Assembly (NCBI GenBank): GCA_045650185.1
Contig: JAZRQY010000020.1
Coordinates: 1 to 64,000 of the forward strand
Direction of reading: 5' to 3'
DNA: 64,000 bases
Source of the DNA: Scatosoma sp045650185
Lineage (GTDB): Bacteria > Bacillota > Clostridia > Christensenellales > Borkfalkiaceae
In this document: one piece after another, positions 49,442 to 56,782 of the stretch
Layout: each line of letters begins with the position of its first letter
How positions within the stretch are numbered: position 1 is the stretch's first letter
The notes under the pieces: generated by a model
Told to the model about the DNA's origin: nothing
Database searches by the model: none
What the model saw: only the letters and a program-made list of their open reading frames with translations
Translations under genes and position numbers: made by a program

Positions 49442-50182
49442 ACGGTACAGTTAGACGGCGTTTCGTTTATACAAAAGGGAAAGGGCAGGGATTTGGTCTT
49501 TCTGCACGGCTACCTCTCGTCAAAGGAGTCCTTTGCGGCGCAGGTTGCGTATTTTTCTCGGTTTTACCGAGTGACGGCGTTCGATTTTATCGGGCAGGGC
49601 GCAAGCGAGCCTTTGCAAAGCCCCTATTCCGTAGAGGATTATGCCGTTTGGACGGAAGAGGTGCTTTCTCTGCTTGAGGTGAAAAATCCCTCGGTGGTGG
49701 CGCATTCGTTTGGCTGTCGAGTCTTGATTAAAATGGCAAAACGGGGCAGGCAGGTATTTGATAAACTCGTCTTGACCGGCCCTGCTGGGGTGGTATTTCC
49801 AAGGGGTTTTCGATATAAGTGTAAGGTGGCGGCGTATCGCTTTGTCAAAAGGTTTGCACCGCGGTTTGCCGAGCGGCATTTTGGCAGCGCAGAGTATAAA
49901 ACGCTATCCCCCGTAATGCGTGAAAGCTATAAAAAGATCGTCAACGAAGACCTGCGCGCGGATGCGTCGCAGATAGGAAACCGAATATTGATTATCGAAG
50001 GAACAACGGACACGGTCACGCCGATGAAAGAGGCGCAGGCGTACCTTGCCGTGATGCAAAACGCCCGTTTGGCGACAATAGAGGGTGGACATTTTGCCTT
50101 TGCGGAAAATCCGCTTGCATTCAACCTACTCGTGGAGGAGTTTTTAGAGGATGTTAGAACAGAGCACGATTTGGATATTTAG
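49442..50182 (+). CDS. Alpha/beta hydrolase with apparent ACG start codon
   Basis: Alpha/beta-fold hydrolase, 246 residues from 49442. Motifs are DLVFLHGYLSS (oxyanion region), FDFIGQGASEP, the nucleophile elbow VAHSFGCRV (Ser), an Asp in EGTTDTVTP and His in GGHFAF, so the triad is complete. No ATG, GTG or TTG lies in frame before 49493. That later TTG would remove the first strands (VQLDGVSFIQKGKGR). A perfect AGGAGG lies 8 nt before an ACG at 49442, so ACG appears to be the start, unless it is a base error for ATG. The 3' end overlaps the MurF-like gene by 32 nt. The substrate is unknown; cell-wall context is suggested. Confidence 0.8.
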   Translation, partial: TVQLDGVSFIQKGKGRDLVFLHGYLSSKESFAAQVAYFSRFYRVTAFDFIGQGASEPLQSPYSVEDYAVWTEEVLSLLEVKNPSVVAHSFGCRVLIKMAKRGRQVFDKLVLTGPAGVVFPRGFRYKCKVAAYRFVKRFAPRFAERHFGSAEYKTLSPVMRESYKKIVNEDLRADASQIGNRILIIEGTTDTVTPMKEAQAYLAVMQNARLATIEGGHFAFAENPLAFNLLVEEFLEDVRTEHDLDI

Positions 50183-51770
50183 AGTGGTGGCAAGCTTGCT
50201 GTGCGCTTGCTTTTATTTCGTTGCAACAAATAAGTTGGTTGGCGTTTTGCAACAGAGTGGCTACCGCAACGGACGCTTTTTTAGATGGCTGGGGCAGGAG
50301 CGAAATACCTACCTTTTAAGGCTGGCTTGTCTGTCCGTGCTCTCCGTTTTTTGCACGGCGCTGTTTATTTTCGTGTTTTATTTTCTGCAGGAAGTTGCGG
50401 CAATGGCGATGGGTGGGATTCCCTTTTTCGGATTCGCCATTCTCTTTTTCCTCGTTGATAGGCGGTACGCCTTAAAGGTGGGGGCGGTGAAGACGGGTAG
50501 ATGGCAACGGCTTGCAATCGTCTATTTCCTTTTGATTGCCTGTTTGTCCTTTGGACTGATCTGCCTTTGTTCGCTGCTGAAAACCCCTCTTAGTGGGCTT
50601 TTCGATTGGTTGGCGGCGTTGCGCTTTTTGCCTCTTTGTTTACTGCCTCTGCTCTTGCCGTTCGTGGCAATGGTGGCGAATTTGGTGCTCTCTCCGTTTG
50701 AGAATCTGCATAATCGCAAATTCGTTGCGAGGGCAGGCGAAGCCTTGAAAAACAGCAAAGCTGTGAAAATCGGGATTGTAGGCAGCTACGGGAAGACTTC
50801 GGTGAAGAACGCTCTGAGTGGTTTGCTGAAGGAAAAGTACGCCGTAGTGGCGTCCCCTGCTTCGTATAATACGCCGATTGGGGTGGCGAAGACGGTGGCT
50901 CTGCCTGCGTTTGCCGAGGCGGAAGTGGCGATATTTGAGATGGGTGCTCGTCGCGCCGGGGATATCAAAGAGCTGTGCGATTTGGTGCAACCCGACTATA
51001 TTCTCTTCACGGGCGTATGCGCGCAACACGTGGAAACCTTTGGGGATTTAGACGGCGTATTCCACGCAAAGTGCGAGGCGCTTTCTTCCTCTGCAAAACT
51101 GATTGTTTGTGGGGGCGGTCTGCGTGAAAGAATAGAGAAGGAATACCATGACGCCTTGGAAAAATGCCGTTTTGTAGGGCAGGCGAAGGAGATAGAATTG
51201 CGCGCGGACGGTACGGCGTTTGTCATGTCGTTGCAAGGTGGCGACTTGGCGGTGGATACTTGCTTGCTTGGGGAGGCTGCCGTGGAGAATATTTCGCTGG
51301 CGGCGGCGCTTGCCGAGGCGATGGGCTTGACGGCTGAGGAGATTGCGACAGGCGTGAAAAAGCTGCAACAGACTGAGCACCGTCTGCAACTGACCAAAGA
51401 GGGTGGCGTATATATTTTAGACGATGCCTATAACTGTAATGAAAAGGGCGCAAAAATGGCGATTGACGCCTTGAAACGCTTTTCGGGGAAGAAATATATC
51501 ATTACCCCGGGGATTGTGGAAACGGGCGTACTGCACGAAGAAATCAACGGCAGATTGGGCGTGATGCTTGCCGAGGCGGCGTTGGATACGGTTGTCTTGG
51601 TGGGTGAAACGCAGGTGAAAGTGATTGCCGACGAATATAAAAAAGCGGGCGGCAATACGGAAGCTCTGCGCGTCGTTCCTTCTCTGCAGGACGCTACTGC
51701 GCTGTTGCAAGGGCGCCTTTCCGATGGCGATTGTGTTTTGTTCATGAATGATCTACCCGATTGCCTGTAA
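50151..51770 (+). CDS. MurF-like Mur ligase fused to an N-terminal membrane domain
   Basis: 539 residues. Five membrane helices occupy about 1-180 and replace the normal MurF substrate-binding domain. The Mur ligase ATPase domain follows: GIVGSYGKTSVKN (P-loop, near 208-220), FEMGARRAGDIKELC, PDYILFTGVCAQHVETFG, FHAKCEA, and then EHRLQL and ILDDAYNCNEKG of the C-terminal domain. The adjacent D-Ala-D-Ala ligase supports a role in adding a dipeptide or amino acid to a muropeptide at the membrane. Whether it is the essential MurF or a paralogue cannot be decided from the window. Confidence 0.85.
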   Translation: MLEQSTIWIFRVVASLLCACFYFVATNKLVGVLQQSGYRNGRFFRWLGQERNTYLLRLACLSVLSVFCTALFIFVFYFLQEVAAMAMGGIPFFGFAILFFLVDRRYALKVGAVKTGRWQRLAIVYFLLIACLSFGLICLCSLLKTPLSGLFDWLAALRFLPLCLLPLLLPFVAMVANLVLSPFENLHNRKFVARAGEALKNSKAVKIGIVGSYGKTSVKNALSGLLKEKYAVVASPASYNTPIGVAKTVALPAFAEAEVAIFEMGARRAGDIKELCDLVQPDYILFTGVCAQHVETFGDLDGVFHAKCEALSSSAKLIVCGGGLRERIEKEYHDALEKCRFVGQAKEIELRADGTAFVMSLQGGDLAVDTCLLGEAAVENISLAAALAEAMGLTAEEIATGVKKLQQTEHRLQLTKEGGVYILDDAYNCNEKGAKMAIDALKRFSGKKYIITPGIVETGVLHEEINGRLGVMLAEAALDTVVLVGETQVKVIADEYKKAGGNTEALRVVPSLQDATALLQGRLSDGDCVLFMNDLPDCL

Positions 51771-51874
51771 GCAAGACAAGGTCTTGCGGCGATATACCTA
51801 CGGTTCGATATACCTGCGGTTCGATATATTTTCTTGCAAAAATTCGATATGATTGCCTACGGCAATCGTTGAGG
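51771..51874 (+). repeat. Array of five mini-hairpins separated by TCGATAT (array 3)
   Basis: Begins on the first base after the MurF-like stop. Hairpins are GCAAGAC-AAG-GTCTTGC (51771-51787), ACC-TAC-GGT (51796-51804), ACC-TGC-GGT (51812-51820), an imperfect ATTTT/AAAAT stem (51828-51843) and GATTGCC-TAC-GGCAATC (51851-51867), then GTTGAGG. The linker is TCGATAT (51805-51811, 51821-51827, 51844-51850), with a variant GGCGATAT after the first. The opening and closing hairpins match those of array 1 except for compensated or loop changes. Confidence 0.9.
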
Positions 51875-51915
51875 AAATATTAAAAATTCCCTTAAAATTA
51901 CAATACAAAAGTATT

Positions 51916-51957
51916 AAAAACACCAAAGCGAAAAAATAAAAGCGGAGGTGTTTTTTT
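51916..51957 (+). terminator. Terminator-like hairpin carrying the ddl Shine-Dalgarno
   Basis: AAAAACACC (51916-51924) pairs with GGTGTTTTT (51947-51955), with T to 51957. GGAGG (51944-51948) is at the base of the 3' arm and is the only ribosome binding site for the TTG start at 51959. An A-rich loop of 22 nt makes it weaker than the 4210 example. Confidence 0.55.
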
Positions 51958-51958
51958 C

Positions 51959-53062
51959 TTGAAAACAATAGCGGTTGTGTTTGGAGGAGAGGCTTGTGAA
52001 CGGGAAATTTCGGTGATAACGGGCACGCTTGCTTGCAATCTTTTGCGGGGTGGGGAATACGAGCCTTTGCCCGTCTATCTTGCCGAGGATGGGCAGGCGT
52101 ATACGTCGCCGAATTTCTTCGAGGTAGGGGTGTTTAAACAGGACGGTTTTTTAAAAAAAGCAAAGAAAATTCTACTGCACGGTGGCAAGGTGTACCAGCT
52201 GGTAGGAAAGTGCGGAAGGCTGAAAAAGCTGGCGTCGCTTGAAGGCGCGCTCAACTGTTGTCACGGTGGATTGGGAGAGGGTGGCGGTGTTTCTGCCCTG
52301 CTGGAAATGCAGGGGGTTCCACTTGCCTCTCCCACGATTGCTCCGTCTGCAATCTGCATGGATAAGTCGCTGACGAAACAGTTTGCAAAGGCGTTGAATA
52401 TCCCTGTCGTGGACGGTATACGAGTAAGGGAGTCGGACTACAAAAAACGAGGCGCGTTTTTGCTCAGACATATGATTCGCCGCTTGAAGTTCCCCGTGAT
52501 TGTCAAGCCCACCCACCTTGGATCTTCCATAGGCATTGCCGTCTGCAAGGACGAGGAAGAGCTGAAGTCAGCGCTTGCGGCGGCGTATACTCTTGATGAT
52601 TGTGTGGTGATTGAAAAGTTTTTGCTAGATAAAAAGGACGTCAACTGCGCCGCCTATTCTTTGGGTAACGAGGTGTACGTTTCAGAGGCAGAGGAGGCGT
52701 TTTCCTCTCACGACGGAGTGTACGGCTTTGAGCAAAAATACATAAAAAAAGAGCAAAAGAGTGGGGGCAGGTCCTTAATGACGGGGATAATGCGCCAACG
52801 AATCCGTGGGTACACCAAGACACTTTACAAACGCCTGAATATGACGGGGGTGGTGCGCATGGACTTCTTGGTGCAGGGGGAAAAGGTGTATTTGAGTGAA
52901 ATCAATACCGTGCCGGGCTCGCTGGCGTACTACCTCTTTTGTGATAGGCTCTCCGAGGCAAAAGAGTTTTTGGAAGGGCTTATTGGCGATGCGATTGCAA
53001 GGTCTAAGACGGCTAAAAAACAGCAAATCAAAACGGGAATTTTGGACACGATTACAAAATAG
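51959..53062 (+). CDS. ddl: D-alanine--D-alanine ligase family protein
   Basis: ATP-grasp ligase of 367 residues. Motifs are VVFGGEACEREISVITG (N-terminal), CHGGLGEGGGVSALLEMQGVP, MDKSLTKQFAK, FPVIVKPTHLGSSIGIAV and the C-terminal SEINTVPGSLAYYLF. The middle (SSHDGVYGFEQKYI) differs from the usual DYEAKY region, so substrate preference is less certain than the family. Translation starts at a TTG. Its position after a membrane MurF-like ligase suggests a dedicated dipeptide-adding module. Confidence 0.9.
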   Translation: MKTIAVVFGGEACEREISVITGTLACNLLRGGEYEPLPVYLAEDGQAYTSPNFFEVGVFKQDGFLKKAKKILLHGGKVYQLVGKCGRLKKLASLEGALNCCHGGLGEGGGVSALLEMQGVPLASPTIAPSAICMDKSLTKQFAKALNIPVVDGIRVRESDYKKRGAFLLRHMIRRLKFPVIVKPTHLGSSIGIAVCKDEEELKSALAAAYTLDDCVVIEKFLLDKKDVNCAAYSLGNEVYVSEAEEAFSSHDGVYGFEQKYIKKEQKSGGRSLMTGIMRQRIRGYTKTLYKRLNMTGVVRMDFLVQGEKVYLSEINTVPGSLAYYLFCDRLSEAKEFLEGLIGDAIARSKTAKKQQIKTGILDTITK

Positions 53063-53080
53063 GCTTAGCTATTGAGGCGT

Positions 53081-53105
53081 GCGGCGGTGAAAAACCGCCG
53101 TTTTT
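53081..53105 (+). terminator. Intrinsic terminator after ddl
   Basis: Stem CGGCGGT-gaaaa-ACCGCCG followed by TTTTT. Confidence 0.88.
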
Positions 53106-53139
53106 CTTTGAAAATATATTTTCAAACGGTCAAATCTTA

Positions 53140-53168
53140 TTGATTTTTTGCGTTTTGTTTGTTATAAT
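53140..53168 (+). promoter_or_regulatory. Promoter of obg
   Basis: TTGATT (53140-53145), 17-nt spacer, TATAAT (53163-53168). Confidence 0.75.
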
Positions 53169-53225
53169 AAGGGGGAAAATGGACAAGTATGCCCATGTCG
53201 GGCGTGCGAAAGAGGAGGATTGCAT

Positions 53226-54506
53226 ATGGCAATTGCAGAATTTACCGATAAAGTGCGAATTACCATCAAAGCCGGCGACGGTGGCGACGGAATGAATTCG
53301 TTTAAAGCATTCAAGGGCAAGCCTGCTTGCGGCCCGGACGGTGGCGACGGTGGCAAAGGCGGCGACGTGTACTTCGTCGGCGACAAAAATATGACCGACC
53401 TGTTTTCCTTCCGTTTCACCTCGAAGTATTTTGCAGGGAACGGTGAAATGGGCGGCTCGAATAAGTGCTACGGCAAGGGTGGCGCCAACGTGTATATCAA
53501 AGTGCCTTTGGGGACTCTCGTCCGCGATATGGAAACGGGCAGACTCATCTGCGACGTCTTCTTCGACGGTCAAGAAGTGCTGGTGGCGCGCGGCGGCAAC
53601 GGCGGCAAAGGGAACGTAAAATTCACCACCGCAAGAAGACACGCCCCCAACTTTGCGCAGAAGGGTGAGAAGGTGAAACCGCACGTCGTGATTTTGGAAA
53701 TGAAAGTGATTGCAGACGTCGGTTTCGTAGGTTTCCCGAACGTGGGTAAGAGTACGCTACTCTCCAAGATTTCTGCGGCAAGACCGAAGATTGCAAACTA
53801 CCACTTCACCACCCTTTCCCCGAATTTGGGGGTTGTTCGCTACTACGAAAAATCGTTTGTGGCGGCAGACATTCCCGGGCTCATTGAGGGCGCGGCGCAG
53901 GGCGCAGGCTTAGGGCACGAGTTCCTTCGTCACATTGAAAGAACCCGTATGCTTTGCCATGTCGTTGATATTTCTGGCTGTGAGGAGCGTGATCCCATCG
54001 AAGATTTCAAGAAGATCAATGTCGAGCTGAAGGAATACAGCGAGGTGCTTGCCAAGTTGCCGCAGATTATCGTCTGCAATAAGTGCGACGTTTACGGCGC
54101 AGAGGAGAACTTGAAGGCGTTCAAGAAAAAGTACGGCAGAAAGTATAAGATTTTCCCCATCACGGCGTTGACGGGCGAGGGCACGAGGGAGCTCATCGAA
54201 GGCATTTTCTCGGTGCTTGAAACCTTGCCTCCCGTTGAGCCTATCGAGCCGGACGAAGTATTCGAATATGCGGCAAACGACAATCTGAACTTCGAGATTT
54301 ACCGTGACGAAGACGGCGTGTATGTTGTCGAGGGCGGGTTGGTAGATATGCTCTGCAGAAACGTAGCCCTGAACAATCCCGACTCCATGCAGTATTTCCA
54401 GAAGGTTTTGCGCCTGCGTGGCGTCATTAAGGCGCTGTCGAAAATGGGTTGCCAAGAGGGCGATACCGTTTCGATTGGCGACGTAGAATTTGACTTTGTA
54501 TTATAA
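53226..54506 (+). CDS. obg: GTPase Obg (CgtA)
   Basis: Ribosome-associated GTPase of 426 residues. The glycine-rich Obg fold has KAGDGGDGMNSFKAFKG, CGPDGGDGGKGGDVYFV and ARGGNGGKGN. The G domain has GFVGFPNVGKSTLLSKI, FVAADIPGLIEGAAQGAGLG and IIVCNKCD. A C-terminal OCT domain follows from about residue 345. I chose the ATG at 53226 after GAGGAGG; the longer frame has a cysteine-rich non-family extension. In many Firmicutes rplU and rpmA precede obg; they do not here. Confidence 0.97.
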   Translation: MAIAEFTDKVRITIKAGDGGDGMNSFKAFKGKPACGPDGGDGGKGGDVYFVGDKNMTDLFSFRFTSKYFAGNGEMGGSNKCYGKGGANVYIKVPLGTLVRDMETGRLICDVFFDGQEVLVARGGNGGKGNVKFTTARRHAPNFAQKGEKVKPHVVILEMKVIADVGFVGFPNVGKSTLLSKISAARPKIANYHFTTLSPNLGVVRYYEKSFVAADIPGLIEGAAQGAGLGHEFLRHIERTRMLCHVVDISGCEERDPIEDFKKINVELKEYSEVLAKLPQIIVCNKCDVYGAEENLKAFKKKYGRKYKIFPITALTGEGTRELIEGIFSVLETLPPVEPIEPDEVFEYAANDNLNFEIYRDEDGVYVVEGGLVDMLCRNVALNNPDSMQYFQKVLRLRGVIKALSKMGCQEGDTVSIGDVEFDFVL

Positions 54507-54563
54507 TTAACCAAAACAATATGATCCGACCCAAGATTATATTGCTTTGATTAGGAGGAAAGA

Positions 54564-54872
54564 ATGATTACTAGAGATACGATTACCAGTAAACAGAGAA
54601 GTAAATTAAAGGGGATTGCCTCCACTTTGCCTGCGATTGCGCAAATTGGCAAGGGTGGAATCACCGAGAATATGGTAAAGTCCTTGGATGAGGCTTTAGA
54701 GGCGAGAGAGCTCATAAAAATCAACGTTTTGCAAAACGCAGACGAAACCCCTTGGGATTTCGTAGAGAACCTTGCTGACCTCTTGGATGCCGTTCCCATA
54801 GCGGTTATCGGCAGAAAGGCGATTTTGTATCGTCGCTCGTCCAAAGAAAATTTTGCGCATATAGAGGTTTAA
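54564..54872 (+). CDS. yhbY: YhbY family RNA-binding protein (CRM domain)
   Basis: 102 residues, a single CRM domain: ITSKQRSKLKGIASTLPAIA, QIGKGGITENMVKSLDEALEARELIKINVL and IGRKAILYRRS. It binds pre-50S particles. It follows obg as in other Firmicutes and has a strong AGGAGG site. Confidence 0.94.
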   Translation: MITRDTITSKQRSKLKGIASTLPAIAQIGKGGITENMVKSLDEALEARELIKINVLQNADETPWDFVENLADLLDAVPIAVIGRKAILYRRSSKENFAHIEV

Positions 54873-54928
54873 AAACCGAAAAAAGGCTTTATATATAGTA
54901 CGTAAAGCTTTTGAAAGAAGGTAGAATT

Positions 54929-55477
54929 ATGGCTGAAAAAGAAGTAATGACGGGTGAAACCGTGGAAGAAAAAGCGGAAAAGAAAAACAAAAAGGCTGCA
55001 AAACCCAACGCAAAGAACGAAGAGATGGAACGCTTGAAGGCGGAGCTTGCTACGGCGCAGGCAGAGGCGGAAGAGAGCAAGCGTAAATGGTATTCCGTAT
55101 CTGCAGAATACGAAAACTATCGTCGCCGTACGACGGCGCAATCGGCGCAGAGATACGCTGATGGCAGAAACGACGTGGTGTCGGCTATTTTCCCGATTGG
55201 GGATAACTTGGCGCGTGCCCTGTCCGTGTGCTCGGATGAGAACACGAAGAAGGGCTTGGAGATGGTGCTTGCAAGCTTTTATAAGGTGTTAGAGGCAGAG
55301 GGCGTAGAGGAAATCGATCCCCTCGGGCAACCCTTTGATGCAACCGTTGCCGAGGCGATTATGGCGATGCCTGCCGCAGAAGGCGAAGAAAGCGGTATCG
55401 TCAAGATGGTACACGAAAAGGGGTACAAAAAGGGCGACAAAGTTCTTCGCTATGCGAAGGTGGTCGTTACGCAATAA
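54929..55477 (+). CDS. grpE: Nucleotide exchange factor GrpE
   Basis: DnaK co-chaperone of 182 residues. An acidic/lysine-rich N-terminus (about 1-30) precedes a long coiled coil (about 30-80, with KRKWYSVSAEYENYRRRT). The beta domain has DPLGQPFDATVAEAIM, and the C-terminal part is GIVKMVHEKGYKKGDKVLRYAKVVV. I chose the ATG at 54929. hrcA is not upstream and no CIRCE operator was found. An SDR gene and a repeat region separate it from dnaK. Confidence 0.95.
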   Translation: MAEKEVMTGETVEEKAEKKNKKAAKPNAKNEEMERLKAELATAQAEAEESKRKWYSVSAEYENYRRRTTAQSAQRYADGRNDVVSAIFPIGDNLARALSVCSDENTKKGLEMVLASFYKVLEAEGVEEIDPLGQPFDATVAEAIMAMPAAEGEESGIVKMVHEKGYKKGDKVLRYAKVVVTQ

Positions 55478-55525
55478 CGAAATTTTGCCGCTTGTGCGGC
55501 TAAAAAATAAAAAGGGGTAAACACT

Positions 55526-56287
55526 ATGATTTCTTTGAAGGATAAGGTCGTCATCATCACCGGTGGCGGTAGAGGCATTGGCTTTGGGCTTTCGACGGCG
55601 TTTGCAAAGGCTGGCGCAAAGCTTGTCATCACGGGCAGGACGGAATCGACTCTGCTTGCGGCGAAGGAAAAGTTAGAGGCGGCGCACGGCTGTGAAGTGC
55701 TTTGCGTAGCGGCAGACGGCGCAGACGAGGCGGCAATCCAGAACGTTATCGACAAGACGGTAGAACGCTTTGGCAGAATTGACGCGGTGGTAAACAACGC
55801 GCAGGCATCTGCAAGTGGTAAAATGCTCGTTCAGCACACGAAGGAAGATATCGACCTTGCTATCTATTCGGGTATTTACGCAACCTTCTTCTATATGCAA
55901 AAGGCGTACCCGTACTTAAAGGAAACGAAGGGCGCGGTGGTCAATTTTGCTTCCGGCGCAGGCTTGTTTGGCAGAATTGCGCAGTCCTCGTATGCGGCGG
56001 CAAAGGAAGGGATCCGTGGACTTTCTCGTGTTGCGGCAACCGAGTGGGCGCCCGACGGAGTGCGTGTAAACGTTATCTGTCCCTTAGCGATGACCGAAGG
56101 TCTGCAGAAGTTCAAGGAAGAATATCCCGAACGCTACGAACAGACGATTAAGGGCGTGCCCATGGGGCGTTTCGCTGATCCCGAACAGGACGTCGGTGGT
56201 CTTTGCGTGTTCCTCTGTTCCGACCTCGCAAGTTATATTACGGGTGAGACGATTACCCTGCAAGGCGGCAGCGGTCTTCGTCCATAA
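55526..56287 (+). CDS. Short-chain dehydrogenase/reductase (SDR)
   Basis: Classical SDR of 253 residues, similar to 3-oxoacyl-ACP reductases. The cofactor motif is ITGGGRGIGFG (about 11-21). The structural NNAQ motif replaces NNAG. The catalytic residues are serine in NFASGAG and Tyr-Lys in SSYAAAKEGI. Arg in TGRTES near the second strand suggests NADP(H). The C-terminus SYITGETITLQGGSGLRP is typical. Its place between grpE and dnaK is odd. It has an AAAAGGGG ribosome binding site and is followed by a terminator. Substrate unknown. Confidence 0.92.
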   Translation: MISLKDKVVIITGGGRGIGFGLSTAFAKAGAKLVITGRTESTLLAAKEKLEAAHGCEVLCVAADGADEAAIQNVIDKTVERFGRIDAVVNNAQASASGKMLVQHTKEDIDLAIYSGIYATFFYMQKAYPYLKETKGAVVNFASGAGLFGRIAQSSYAAAKEGIRGLSRVAATEWAPDGVRVNVICPLAMTEGLQKFKEEYPERYEQTIKGVPMGRFADPEQDVGGLCVFLCSDLASYITGETITLQGGSGLRP

Positions 56288-56299
56288 TTAAAACAAAGA

Positions 56300-56621
56300 A
56301 TACGCTGTGCAATACTTCGTTGCACGGCGTTTTTTCTTGGTCGTGTACGTCTATGTACACTCCCTGCGATAAAAGCCACCGCGCGCCTCGTCTTGCGTGC
56401 GTCTTGCTTTGTTTTTGGCTCGCGTACGGGTGGTACACTTCCTGCACAAAAATCCACCGCGCCTTGACTTGCTTGTATCTTGCTTTGTTTTTGCGCTGGG
56501 GTGATACGCTGTGCAATACTTCGTTGCACGGCGTTTTTTCTTGGTCGTGTACGTCTATGTACACTCCCTGCGATAAAAGCCACCGCGCGCCTCGTCTTGC
56601 GTGCGTCTTGCTTTGTTTTTG
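56300..56621 (+). repeat. Tandem repeat: two identical 118-bp copies flanking a diverged partial copy
   Basis: Bases 56300-56417 and 56504-56621 are identical over 118 bp by direct comparison. Between them, 56418-56503 holds a diverged partial copy sharing GTAC...GTACACT, CCTGC, CCACCGCGCC, CTTGCTTGTATCTTGC and TTTGTTTTTG. Each full copy begins with a terminator hairpin and ends in TTTGTTTTTG. The stretch 56288-56782 contains no gene; this repeat fills most of it. Confidence 0.92.
56301..56335 (+). terminator. Terminator after the SDR gene (first repeat copy)
   Basis: ACGC-GTGCAA-tacttcg-TTGCAC-GCGT stem followed by TTTTTT. The same hairpin recurs in the second copy at about 56505-56539. Confidence 0.8.
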
Positions 56622-56713
56622 ACTGCTTGAGGAAAAAGAAAATATTTTAATATTTTTTAACATTTTTTTATTTTTTCTGTTTAGAGAATAAATTTGCGGG
56701 TTAGATATAAACT

Positions 56714-56766
56714 GTAAGCAGGTGCTTACGAAAAAATTACGTAAATCAGGATGCCGCATTTGCGGC
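56714..56766 (+). promoter_or_regulatory. Two inverted repeats before dnaK
   Basis: GTAAGC-aggt-GCTTAC (56714-56729) and GCCGCA-tt-TGCGGC (56753-56766), the latter directly before the AAAGGAG ribosome binding site. A possible -10 TATAAA lies at 56706-56711 with no clear -35 box. Neither repeat is a CIRCE element. The first could be a repressor site. Confidence 0.45.
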
Positions 56767-56782
56767 GAAAGGAGAAAATATT

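Noticed and set aside
56300..56621. Insertion sequence or transposon remnant
   Set aside because: No transposase frame or terminal inverted repeats. The unit is only 118 bp and non-coding, so it is listed as a repeat.
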